Assembly (NCBI GenBank): GCA_041391365.1
Contig: JAWKOC010000002.1
Location: forward strand, 434,001-498,000
Source: JAGRAX01 sp041391365
GTDB lineage: Bacteria > Bdellovibrionota_G > JALEGL01 > JAGRMV01
Reading direction: 5' to 3'
Length of the DNA: 64,000 nucleotides
Position numbers and translations under genes: made by a program. The number at the start of each line of letters is the position of its first letter. Positions within the stretch are counted from its first letter, which is position 1. This document shows positions 25,630 through 34,425 of the stretch, piece by piece. The notes under the pieces are model-generated. The model was not told where the DNA came from and did not search any database. It saw nothing but the letters and a program-made list of their open reading frames with translations.

Positions 25630-27666
25630 TCATTGAAGTGTTTTGACTTTGAGATCATAGCCCCTCCACTCCCAGGTTGGATCCTTTTCTTTTGGGTTCT
25701 TTAGGAGCAGGAGGGCAACTTCGAGAATTTCATTGGCGTCCATTTTAAGTTCGGGCAGATCAGGAAAAAAATAGATGGGAGTCTTTTGATCAATCTTTTT
25801 CGTTGTTAGTTTGATGAGTTTTGCATTTGGGTTGATGGGAAAATCCTCTTCGCGTGCTGTATTCCAGTCAATATTTCCCAGGACGGTATGCATCCTGTCA
25901 AACATTTCACGATTCGTTGCTTTGGACGGCTGCATGATCCAGGGATCCTGAAAGTCGAAATCAAAGTTACAGGAGGCAACGCGCTGAACGTTTTTTCCAT
26001 TTTGCTTTTCAACCACCAATCGTAGCTGCTCGATAAAATCCTGCCATCTTTTGTAGCGTACTGTTGTTGCTTCTTGTTGTCTTCTTTCCAATTGGCAATT
26101 TGCATCTCCCCTCCACACATTTTTTTGGGTAAAACACTCATCCTCTTGCCTATTTTCGAATGCAAAGATTTTTTGATCGAAGCCATAAAAATGATCGATT
26201 TCTTTCCAATGATGCTTTTCTGTGTTCCATTCAGAAATTTTCGTGCTTGCAAAGCAGCTTGAAGGAAAAGGTTCTCCACTATTGCTGATGTCAGAGTAAC
26301 TACCAATGCTAAGCTGATGCCAAAGGAGTTGATCTTGTGTTTTTTCGATAAAACTAATTTCTTCCATAGTATACCCAGCATCTGCAAGGTGATGCGTGCT
26401 GATTCGAATGGGGCTTTTTGGAGCTCCTTTTGAATCCAATACCTGGAAAAAGATGCCTCCCTGGTATCCATCGTCACATTCTGCGAGCGAAGAGAAATTG
26501 AAAGGTCCTGAGATGGATGCAAATTGAACAGGAAGACCCTCTATTCCACATTCTACTTTTCCATACGGTTTTCCATCAACGGTGAGGCTTCCATGATCCA
26601 ATCGCAGACTTTTTTCAAAGTGAATGTTTTGAGGTTTTATGGCCTTTTGTTTTCTTTTCCCGGCTTCTTCAAAACTTAGCCTTGCATCAAATCCAATGAA
26701 AGCCCATTTTTTGTCCTTCTTGTACAATTTTATTGTTATTGTATCGAGCGTCTTTTTCTCTTCATTGCTTTTTGCAGGAAATGTAATGTCTATTGTATTG
26801 TCCAAGATTTTTTTTGTTGGTTTGGAAAAATCTACCAGAGATATCCATGAGAGCATGGTTTGATATGGATTTTCTTCTGTTTGTTCCAGGTAGAGATCGA
26901 TTGGAAAATCAAAATCCATGATAAAATCGCAGGGCACATTTTGTTCAAACTCTTTTGCGCCATTTTTGTTCTCGGTCCACGACTGGATTTTTTCTATCCA
27001 CTTCTCGGGCTTCGAAAACTCGGTTGATTCATAGTTTTCTTTTTTGCGTACTATTTCACATCGTGGGTTTCTTCTCCACTGATTGTGTTGATTTACACAT
27101 TCAGCCGACACTGCGTAGGATGGTGTAAAAATATCTGGATCAAATCCGAAAAACTCATCGGTCTGGATAAATTCATTTTTTTTCCCCGACCAGTCCCACA
27201 CGAATGTTCTGGCATAGCAATCTGCAGGGGTTATGTTTCCTTCTGCATCTTCTTCGACGCTGCTGGAAGCAGTGAACGACTCAATTTGGAGAGCACCTTT
27301 CTCGTGCCTTGTGATTCTCGAACGTTGGTCGCTTGCATATCCAGCATCGGCCAATAAATCACTGCTGAGTCTAAATTTTTTTATGTTGCCCTGATTTGAT
27401 GAGAAACGTAAAAATATTCCACCTTGATAATCTTTGTCGTAGTACAACTCACCCTGTAAATTCTTATCAATCGCCAAACTTGCAAAAGCTTTGCCACTGT
27501 GAATTTTTGCATCCTGAGTATCATATTTTTTCTTACCATCTACAAAAACTTCATTGGGTGTAAACAAAATAGATTCAGAAAATTGAATTTCCTGCGCAAC
27601 GATGGTTTCTAAGAATAAAAATGCAAAAGACAGAAAAAATAACAATATTTTTGGAAAGAAATTCAT
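25630..27666 (-). CDS. Large exported protein with two repeated domains
   Basis: A 678-residue secreted protein (signal peptide ending near VAQ-E). It consists of two related units of about 300 residues. Shared landmarks are YQGGIF, LADAGY, a GFD segment followed by EC, and a CEIVRK or CQLERR pair, which indicates duplication and probably conserved disulfides. No known family was recognised. The frame is open upstream to 27726, but ATG 27666 gives a proper signal peptide. It is divergent from dgkA. Confidence 0.6.
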   Translation of the reverse strand: MNFFPKILLFFLSFAFLFLETIVAQEIQFSESILFTPNEVFVDGKKKYDTQDAKIHSGKAFASLAIDKNLQGELYYDKDYQGGIFLRFSSNQGNIKKFRLSSDLLADAGYASDQRSRITRHEKGALQIESFTASSSVEEDAEGNITPADCYARTFVWDWSGKKNEFIQTDEFFGFDPDIFTPSYAVSAECVNQHNQWRRNPRCEIVRKKENYESTEFSKPEKWIEKIQSWTENKNGAKEFEQNVPCDFIMDFDFPIDLYLEQTEENPYQTMLSWISLVDFSKPTKKILDNTIDITFPAKSNEEKKTLDTITIKLYKKDKKWAFIGFDARLSFEEAGKRKQKAIKPQNIHFEKSLRLDHGSLTVDGKPYGKVECGIEGLPVQFASISGPFNFSSLAECDDGYQGGIFFQVLDSKGAPKSPIRISTHHLADAGYTMEEISFIEKTQDQLLWHQLSIGSYSDISNSGEPFPSSCFASTKISEWNTEKHHWKEIDHFYGFDQKIFAFENRQEDECFTQKNVWRGDANCQLERRQQEATTVRYKRWQDFIEQLRLVVEKQNGKNVQRVASCNFDFDFQDPWIMQPSKATNREMFDRMHTVLGNIDWNTAREEDFPINPNAKLIKLTTKKIDQKTPIYFFPDLPELKMDANEILEVALLLLKNPKEKDPTWEWRGYDLKVKTLQ

Positions 27667-27837
27667 GAATTTACTATAGCAATGGCATAGAATCCCGCAA
27701 TCTAAATTGCCTTTGTTATAGTCCAAGTTCCAGGAATGTTTTATGGAAGCGATTCCATGAGAATGAATGCTTTGAGATGTGAAATCTATTCGATGTTTTA
27801 AAAATCCATAAGATCATTTACAGTAGGGATCCAAAAG

Positions 27838-28188
27838 ATGAAAAATCAAAGTGTATGGAAGCGGCTCGGTTTCGCATTGAACGGTCTTCGCTGTGTATAC
27901 AAAAGCGAAAATAGCATTGTGATGTATATCGTAGGCGTGTCCTTGGCGACCGCGATCATGGGCTATGTCAACCCAGACCCAAGATCATGGTGCATTTTTG
28001 TTCTTTCTGCTGCATTCATTTTGTGTGTGGAGCTGATCAACACCGCAGTTGAATATTTTTTGGATGAATTTTACCCCGAATACAATGAGACTGTGGGCAA
28101 GGTAAAAGACATTTTGTCAGGCGCCGCATTGGTCGCAACCCTTGCTGCATTGATTTGCTTTTTTTTGCTGGTCTACACCCAGACGTAA
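27838..28188 (+). CDS. dgkA: Diacylglycerol kinase family membrane protein
   Basis: A 116-residue integral membrane protein with three hydrophobic helices and the DagK_prokar signature ELINTAVEYFLD followed by VGKVKDILSGAALV. The N-terminal YKSENSI segment is also typical. Members phosphorylate diacylglycerol or undecaprenol at the inner membrane, recycling lipid intermediates; which substrate is used here cannot be read from sequence. A GGGA lies a few bases before the ATG. Length is normal for the family. Confidence 0.88.
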   Translation: MKNQSVWKRLGFALNGLRCVYKSENSIVMYIVGVSLATAIMGYVNPDPRSWCIFVLSAAFILCVELINTAVEYFLDEFYPEYNETVGKVKDILSGAALVATLAALICFFLLVYTQT

Positions 28189-28263
28189 TCCATTGTTTTC
28201 TGGCTTTTGTTGGATCCAATAGATCTTTCACAGAATGTGCAAGGTTGTGATACGAAAGTAGGC

Positions 28264-28641
28264 ATGAGCACGCAAGCACAAAGTTGCTTGGCCAAGATTC
28301 CCTTGAAAAAGGGAAGCCAAGAAAAATTCCAAACCTTTTTGCAGTATTTGAAAAATAATCCCGATGACTATATCTATGAGGCAAAGCAAAAGGGGTACGC
28401 GTGGACGTCGATGTTTTATGAATGTGGAGATGAATGTGATTTTGTATGGGTGGTGAGCCAGTCCTTGGATTGGAGTTCCATCAAATCCGACGAGGATATT
28501 CAGCAAGGTGCTTTTCGATCGGTGTACAACCAATTCAAAAAAGATTGTTGGCTCTTGGAGAAGCTCACAGAACAAGATTTTCAATCATCCGTATATGATC
28601 TTGATGTTTCATTTTTGAGGATCAACACTGATGAGGAATAG
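28264..28641 (+). CDS. Small cytoplasmic protein, DUF6176-like
   Basis: About 125 residues from ATG 28264. The opening pattern, a beta strand followed by LKKGSQEKFQTFLQYL, then a short sheet with FYECGDECDFVWVV, resembles small ferredoxin-like alpha+beta proteins such as DUF6176. The identification is tentative. The frame extends to TTG 28207, but those residues are not family-like. It lies between dgkA and a VOC protein, all rightward. Confidence 0.45.
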   Translation: MSTQAQSCLAKIPLKKGSQEKFQTFLQYLKNNPDDYIYEAKQKGYAWTSMFYECGDECDFVWVVSQSLDWSSIKSDEDIQQGAFRSVYNQFKKDCWLLEKLTEQDFQSSVYDLDVSFLRINTDEE

Positions 28642-28707
28642 AATCTTCGCATGTATGGATTGGAAAAAGAGTATGTTGGTAAATGATAAAAAATTCAGAG
28701 GAGAGTC

Positions 28708-29112
28708 ATGGCAAAAGTGACAGGCATTGGAGGAGTATTTTTCAAATCCACGGGAGATCGAAAAGCCTTGGCACAGTGGTATGAAAAGCATCTGGGGATG
28801 AAACCCGAGGATTTTGGGGGAGTCATTTTGCAGTGGCAAGAAGATCGGAGGCAAGACCAGGGAATGACTGTGTGGCATGTGGCGGAAAAAGACAGTACTT
28901 GGTTTGGGCCAAGTTCTTCTTCATTCATGATCAACTATCGGGTGGACAATATGGATGAAATGGTAGCGCAGCTTAGGGCTTCGGGGGTGGAAATTCTCCA
29001 GGGACCCGAATCTCATGAGAATGGAAAATTTGCCTGGATCATGGACCCTGAAGGGAACAAGGTTGAGCTGTGGCAGGCCATGCCCTGGGATGACAAAAAC
29101 AAAGATCTATAA
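28708..29112 (+). CDS. VOC (glyoxalase/bleomycin-resistance) family protein
   Basis: A 134-residue single-domain protein with the vicinal-oxygen-chelate pattern: WYEKHLGM near the start, a paired strand region, and the C-terminal DPEGNKVELWQ, whose Glu is a usual metal ligand. Members include glyoxalases, dioxygenases and drug-binding proteins, so the substrate cannot be named. A strong AGGAGA lies just before the ATG. Confidence 0.85.
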   Translation: MAKVTGIGGVFFKSTGDRKALAQWYEKHLGMKPEDFGGVILQWQEDRRQDQGMTVWHVAEKDSTWFGPSSSSFMINYRVDNMDEMVAQLRASGVEILQGPESHENGKFAWIMDPEGNKVELWQAMPWDDKNKDL

Positions 29113-29172
29113 CCAAGAGTTTGTTTTTGTTGGGATTGACGGCGGGAATTTCTTCTGTATGAAGAGTGGATC

Positions 29173-29613
29173 ATGAATGCACGTGAAATCAAAATGGCCT
29201 TCGGTTTGTTTGTGGTGATGGTGAGCTTGTCCCACCAGGTGTGGGGCTATTGTGAAAAAGATCAAGTGGAGCTTCAGTTTTCCAGTTTGGAAATGATGAA
29301 CACAAGAATGTTTTTTTGCATTTCCTCTGAGTCCAAGCAATTGGAAATTTCTTACTCTAGCAGTGCGGGTGTGAGCGGAGCCAGCGAAGAAGACCGAGAA
29401 ACGTATGAATTTACTCGCCAAGAGATCTCAAATGATCGGTGTAACTATTCGATCTATCTTAAGGATGGATCGGAGTATCATATCCAATCTGAATATACCT
29501 CTGAATATTTGGATCATTGGTATCTGTATGAAAATCAGGAAAATATCTATTTTGCCCTTGATCCTGGGGATGCTCAGTCGCTGGGATTAGATCCTGATTG
29601 CCTTGATCAGTAA
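29173..29613 (+). CDS. Small exported protein of unknown function
   Basis: A 146-residue product with a signal peptide (hydrophobic stretch ending near VWG-Y). The mature part contains several cysteines, suggesting disulfide bonds in the periplasm. No family was recognised. It is followed by another exported unknown whose open frame overlaps its stop. Confidence 0.5.
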   Translation: MNAREIKMAFGLFVVMVSLSHQVWGYCEKDQVELQFSSLEMMNTRMFFCISSESKQLEISYSSSAGVSGASEEDRETYEFTRQEISNDRCNYSIYLKDGSEYHIQSEYTSEYLDHWYLYENQENIYFALDPGDAQSLGLDPDCLDQ

Positions 29614-29758
29614 ATCTTTTGAAACCTCGGAGACAGCTGACCATTTTCGATATCTGAAAAAAAAAGAAGGCGAAGCCCATGGTTTAGGGGTGGTCGGAAG
29701 AAAAGGAACTTGCTATAAGCGCTCCAATCTTTTTTTGAATGTGAGCAGGGTGGTGCGT

Positions 29759-30673
29759 GTGTTTTCGAAATCAAGTGGGTGGTTTGGGTTGTTGGTTGTG
29801 GGTTTGGCTGTGCAGACGGCATGGGCCAATGTTCATGATTCTGCTGCGAGTCTCATCTCAGGAACTTGTCTCTTCACCATTTCGCCAGTTGGGCAACGCT
29901 TTCCAAGCGACCCACATACGTTTGAAGTAACTTCGGATCGCTCCTATGTGAATATGGTCGATTGCTATGGTGATTTGGTGGGAAGGTTTTGCCCTTCGGT
30001 ATCCGCCGAGGATCTTTATGATCTGGCGGTATGGGAAGGTTTTGGAAATGATTTGGTGGGGCCCGAAAGCATGGCGGATACAGCCTTTTTCAAACCCATC
30101 TGCCGAGCCGCATCCGGTATTGAAGAGCCCCAGCCGATCACCGAAAAAGAAACGTGGAGAAAATGGAAACCCCTTCCTCCGGCGATGAATCAGCCCATTG
30201 TGGGGCAAGATCTTGAAAAAGAATTTCGATCTTTTCCATCCATGAATAGGCCGGCTGCTCCTACGACCTGGGCACAGCTGTGGAGGGGGATTTTGTTTGC
30301 CATTCTTTTGTGTGTGCTCATCGTTTTTGTTTTGGCGGCCATTGCCTTTGAGGCGGTGGGAGTGGCTTTGCTTGCCATTTTGGCGATGTTCGGTGTTATG
30401 GATGCCCAGGAGGCTTCTTCCCCGATCTCCGGAACTTTGGTGAGAGTCTCCTCGGACTATTCGCATTTTCAGGCGCAAATGAAGATCGATCAAACATCAT
30501 ATACGGTGCGGGGTGACATGCTTGCGGATGGCGATCTTCAGGTATGCATGACTCCCATCGATCGCAGCAGCAATGCCCAAAAGACATGCCTTACGCAGAC
30601 TCATATGTATCGTAGTTATGCCTCACAAGCCAACCGTTTATGGTCCATGGCTTTTGCGTGGCTTTGGCCATAA
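29759..30673 (+). CDS. Exported or membrane protein of unknown function
   Basis: The frame is open from 29603, but the first 46 or so codons look non-coding. GTG 29759 follows an AGCAGGG nine bases upstream and gives a signal-peptide-like start (GLLVVGLAV...AWA-N), so it is preferred. The mature part has several cysteines, a proline-rich linker, and a strongly hydrophobic helix about two thirds along (ILFAILLCVLIVFVLAAIA) that should span the membrane. No family recognised; exact start uncertain. Confidence 0.45.
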   Translation: MFSKSSGWFGLLVVGLAVQTAWANVHDSAASLISGTCLFTISPVGQRFPSDPHTFEVTSDRSYVNMVDCYGDLVGRFCPSVSAEDLYDLAVWEGFGNDLVGPESMADTAFFKPICRAASGIEEPQPITEKETWRKWKPLPPAMNQPIVGQDLEKEFRSFPSMNRPAAPTTWAQLWRGILFAILLCVLIVFVLAAIAFEAVGVALLAILAMFGVMDAQEASSPISGTLVRVSSDYSHFQAQMKIDQTSYTVRGDMLADGDLQVCMTPIDRSSNAQKTCLTQTHMYRSYASQANRLWSMAFAWLWP

Positions 30674-30723
30674 AAAAAATCTCTCTTGCCAAGTCTATGG
30701 GACCCAGATAGGTCTGTGATCCT

Positions 30724-32262
30724 ATGACGAAAAACATGCGTTCTGGTTTGGTTTGGAAGATGTGGATTGGTCTTTTTGCAGGGCTTTTCTTTTTTTCTTG
30801 TGGGGGAAATTCCACGCCGAAACTTACATCCATTTCTCTTTCGAAGGGAAGCTTGTCTCCCAGTTTTGATCCCGATGTTTTCACTTACAATGTAAGTCTC
30901 TCTTTTTTGGAAGCAGCCAGCACCTTGACGGCACAAAGCCAAGATGGCGGAGATATGGTATCGGTAGATGGTCAAACCGCAAAAGCATCCCAAGATTCCA
31001 AGTCCATCGTCACGACGTTGGCCGAAACTGAAACCATCCATGTAACCGTTGAAAACGCCAAGGGCGATCAAACCACGTACCAGATTCATTTTCTTCGCTC
31101 GGCCAATCAGAAGAAGTTGTCCAAATCATCTCCAACCACCGAAGACTATTTTGGAAGAGCTGTTTCCATCCATGAGAATGACCTTGCGGTGGGTGTGAGT
31201 GGAAACGATTCCAATGGAAAAATTGATAATGGTGCGGTGTACGTCTATAAAAAAGACTCATCAGGAAATTGGGGAAGCCCACAAATCATTGTTCCTTCGG
31301 ACTTGCAGTCCATGGAATATGCGGGTGTTTCGGTCTCTTTGTATGGAGATTACTTGGCCGTTGGAGTTTACAACCATAGTTCTGGAGGAAAAACCAACAA
31401 TGGTGCGGTGTACGTCTATAAAAAAGACTCATCGGGAATCTGGGGCAATGAAAAGAAAATTACGGCCTTCGATGCGGACGACAACGATCAATTTGGTGGG
31501 AGAGTCTCTATGTATGAAAATCGTATCGCCATTTCTGCGGTCGGAGAAAACAGCAATGCAGGAGCGGTTTATCTATACTTGAGAGATGGTTCGGACAATT
31601 GGGGCAGCGAACAAAAACTTACAGCTTCTGATTTCTCAACCAATGATTTTTTTGGAAGTTGGGTTGAAATGAATGGAGATTATCTTGCGATTGGCTCCCT
31701 TTTTGACGACGACAATGGAGCAGACAGCGGATCTGTTTATGTTTACAAAGTGAATGGTATGGGAGTTTGGGGGAGTGAACAAAAACTCACAGCTTCCGAT
31801 GGCGCAGCAGATGACCGATTTGGTACTTGTGTCGGATTGAAAGGAGATCGTCTGGTGGTCGGAGCTCCCAACAATGATGACAAAGGGACAGACAGCGGCT
31901 CCGTCTATGTTTATACTCGTCAGTCAGGGTCGGGAATATGGAGTTCCGAACAAAAGATCGTGTCGGATGATGGACAAGGTTTTGATCAATTTGGTTTTGC
32001 GGTTGTGTTGGGAGATGATTTTCTTGCGGTGTCAGCCACAGGAGATGATGACAAAGCAAGTTCGGGTGGAATCATTTTTGTATACACCATGGATACGACC
32101 AATGATTTCGTCAATCCTACGAAATTGTTTCCAGACTCTTTGGGTGCCGATGATTTTTTTGGTGGTTCTATGTCCATTGACGGCTCGAGTTTGGTGGCAG
32201 GCAGTCAGAGTGACACAGCTACAACAGATACGGGTTCAGTCTTCACCTTTTCTTTGGAATAA
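30724..32262 (+). CDS. FG-GAP beta-propeller lipoprotein with cadherin-like domain
   Basis: A 512-residue lipoprotein (FFFSC lipobox near residue 24). Residues about 33-125 resemble the bacterial cadherin-like beta-sandwich (LSLSKGSLSP-like opening, FTYNV). The rest comprises about seven FG-GAP-like repeats (FG..V....DYLAVG....G.VYVY), probably folding as an integrin-alpha-like propeller at the cell surface. Two adjacent blades share 35 identical nucleotides (31228-31262 and 31399-31433, 57 codons apart), pointing to recent duplication or gene conversion. Confidence 0.75.
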   Translation: MTKNMRSGLVWKMWIGLFAGLFFFSCGGNSTPKLTSISLSKGSLSPSFDPDVFTYNVSLSFLEAASTLTAQSQDGGDMVSVDGQTAKASQDSKSIVTTLAETETIHVTVENAKGDQTTYQIHFLRSANQKKLSKSSPTTEDYFGRAVSIHENDLAVGVSGNDSNGKIDNGAVYVYKKDSSGNWGSPQIIVPSDLQSMEYAGVSVSLYGDYLAVGVYNHSSGGKTNNGAVYVYKKDSSGIWGNEKKITAFDADDNDQFGGRVSMYENRIAISAVGENSNAGAVYLYLRDGSDNWGSEQKLTASDFSTNDFFGSWVEMNGDYLAIGSLFDDDNGADSGSVYVYKVNGMGVWGSEQKLTASDGAADDRFGTCVGLKGDRLVVGAPNNDDKGTDSGSVYVYTRQSGSGIWSSEQKIVSDDGQGFDQFGFAVVLGDDFLAVSATGDDDKASSGGIIFVYTMDTTNDFVNPTKLFPDSLGADDFFGGSMSIDGSSLVAGSQSDTATTDTGSVFTFSLE

Positions 32263-32324
32263 TTTTTTGCCCATCAAACGTCTGGTCATTTGAGAAAAAG
32301 AGAGTATTTTCTCGCCTTCTCATC

Positions 32325-33509
32325 ATGATGACGAAAGATTCACATCGAACAACCGACGTACCTACCCTTGATCAGCCCCATTGGGCGGCGGTATTTTCTC
32401 TGGCGCTTGGGGTGAGTGGTTTGGTGATTTCTGAGTTTTTGCCCATTGGGATTCTGACGCCCATGGCATCGGATTTGGGAATCACAGAAGGAATGGCCGG
32501 ACAAGCTGTGACGGCAACCTCTGTGTTTGCTGTGGTTTCGAGTCTTCTCACTGCATTCGTCACACGCAAGGTCAATCGAAAACATGTTCTTTTGACTCTT
32601 TCCTTTCTCATGTTGTGTTCCAACCTCATGGTTTGGGTTGCTCCCGATTTTTGGATGTTGATGGCCGGACGTGTGCTCTTGGGAATTTCATTGGGAGGAT
32701 TTTGGTCGATGGCTGCCGCCATCGCCATGCGCTTGGTTCCTTCTGATTCTTTGCCAAAAGCATTGTCGATTCTTTTTGGAGGCAGTTCCTTTGCGTCCAT
32801 CATTGCGGCTTCCATGGGGAGTTATCTTGGAGGTCTTATGGGATGGAGAAATGTTTTCTCATTGCTGCGCTTTGGGCCCTTGGGGCACTTGTGGTTCAGT
32901 TTTTGACCTTGCCAGAGTTGGTGCCTCGCGTGCAGATTCGCCTGCGAACAACATGGGATACCCTGTCCGCTCCTTCGTTTGGGGTTGGCATGTTGGCTGT
33001 GATTTTTTTGTTTGGGGGCGTTTTGCGAGCTCTACGTATTTGCGACCTTTTATGGAACAGACCACTCAACTCAATGTCAATGGAATCTCAGGTGTGTTTT
33101 TTGTGTTTGGCTTATCGTATTTCATCGCCAATTTTTTGCAGGTCGCCTCATCCAAAACCATTTGCACAAAATTCTTGGGATGATTCCGCTGCTCTTGATC
33201 GGAGTTGCGCTGGGATTGATTTTTTTTGGACAGCATCGATGGATGTTGCTCGTGGTGATCTCCTATTGGGGATTGGTGTTTGGCCCAGCTCCTGTGGCCT
33301 GGTCTACATGGGTGACCCGAAAAGTTCCTCACATGGCAGAGACGGGTGGAGGCATTTTCGTGGCGGCCATCCAAAGCTCTGCTGCGCTGGGCGCTCTTGC
33401 AGGGGGTATGATTTTCGACTCTGTTGGTTCTACAGGCGTTTTTGTGTTGAGCGCTGTGTGCTGGCTAGGTTCGAGCTATCTGGCCTTTTCAAAAGTCAAA
33501 ACTTTTTGA
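32325..33509 (+). pseudogene. MFS efflux transporter interrupted by three frame changes
   Basis: Joined across frames, this encodes a 12-helix major facilitator of about 395 residues, resembling AraJ/NepI-type drug or nucleoside exporters (GRVLLGISLGGFWSM). The reading frame steps by -1 three times: near 32854-32859 (T run), at 33014-33018 (G run) and at 33132-33138 (T run). One base added at each restores WRNVFLIAALWALG, FGGRFASSTYLRPF and NFFAGRLIQNHL. All three look like one-base losses in homopolymers, so either sequencing error or a decaying gene is possible. Confidence 0.8.
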
Positions 33510-33540
33510 GATTTTCGAAATTTCTACGATTTTTTGCGAT

Positions 33541-33564
33541 GCATCCGCAAAAGATGCCTGGCAC
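33541..33564 (-). repeat. Dispersed intergenic repeat, copy B (inverted)
   Basis: Exact reverse complement of 23354-23377 over 24 bases. It lies in the short gap between the convergent MFS and lipoprotein genes. Beyond 24 bases the two copies diverge. Confidence 0.65.
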
Positions 33565-33570
33565 TTTACA

Positions 33571-34344
33571 CTAAAAACAAAAGCTTCCATCGTTTTTTAT
33601 GCTGTTGCCGCTTTGGAGTGAGGAACTGAGCACTGTCGTTGAAGGTGTGATCGACAAGCAGTCATCTTTTCCAGACAAAGAATATGAAATGCCACTGGAC
33701 GGGGTGGCTTTGACGTTGACACTGTTCTCCCCACCCCCAACACTAAGGTCTACTTTGGACACTGTCACATCACTGGAAATTGTCAGTCGGTTGGAATCAC
33801 CGTTGATTTTGTCGACACAAATTCCATCGCTGATGGTTCCTTTGGAATGAACCAAGGTATTGGAGTTTCCTGTGAGTGTAACAATCACTCGACCCAAGTT
33901 CGCAGAAGTCAGATTGAGATTGAACGTTTGATTGCTGCCCTTGGATACAATCCATACGTTTGAAAAACCCGAAAGGAGAGTATCTGTGATTGTAATGGAC
34001 TTGGAGTGAAGGATAAGTGTGTTGCCTTTGACAAGACAGTTTCCGTCTCGCAGGTCACTGGGATTGGAATTGTTGCCCGAGTTTCCTGAGGTAGCACTAT
34101 CATCGTTGCTTTCGACTTCATTGCCCTCAAAATCAATGTCAATGATTCCATCATCATCGGTGTCGATTCCGTCTGCAATGCCATCGTTGTCCACGTCCAA
34201 GGCTTCGGCCACACCATCCGGGTCATTGAGGTTCAACGCAATGTTTTGAAGAGCAGAAAGCCCAAATTGATATCCCTGACTGCACGAAGATAACAAAAAA
34301 GCCAATACCACGATGTGTAGTGCAAACAACGGATGTGATTTCAT
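33571..34344 (-). CDS. Lipoprotein with aspartate-rich calcium-binding-like repeat
   Basis: A 257-residue lipoprotein (LLSSC lipobox). After the anchor comes an acidic stretch DVDNDGIADGIDTDDDGIID, of the thrombospondin type-3/dockerin-like kind that binds calcium. A Ser/Asn-rich linker and a repetitive beta-rich C-terminal part with several cysteines follow. ATG 34344 has GGAG eight bases upstream; the frame is open to 34374. Probably surface-exposed; no enzymatic motif seen. Confidence 0.65.
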   Translation of the reverse strand: MKSHPLFALHIVVLAFLLSSCSQGYQFGLSALQNIALNLNDPDGVAEALDVDNDGIADGIDTDDDGIIDIDFEGNEVESNDDSATSGNSGNNSNPSDLRDGNCLVKGNTLILHSKSITITDTLLSGFSNVWIVSKGSNQTFNLNLTSANLGRVIVTLTGNSNTLVHSKGTISDGICVDKINGDSNRLTISSDVTVSKVDLSVGGGENSVNVKATPSSGISYSLSGKDDCLSITPSTTVLSSSLQSGNSIKNDGSFCF

Positions 34345-34425
34345 GACCAAACTCCCAGCAAGGTTAAGAAACAATTATACCATATTTTTTATATCTTCAT
34401 GGCAAGGAGAAGAAATCAAACCATT

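Noticed and set aside
32843..33574. Separate 243-codon gene inside the MFS locus
   Set aside because: Only its first part encodes transporter helices; the rest is out of frame. It is explained by the frame changes in the MFS gene.
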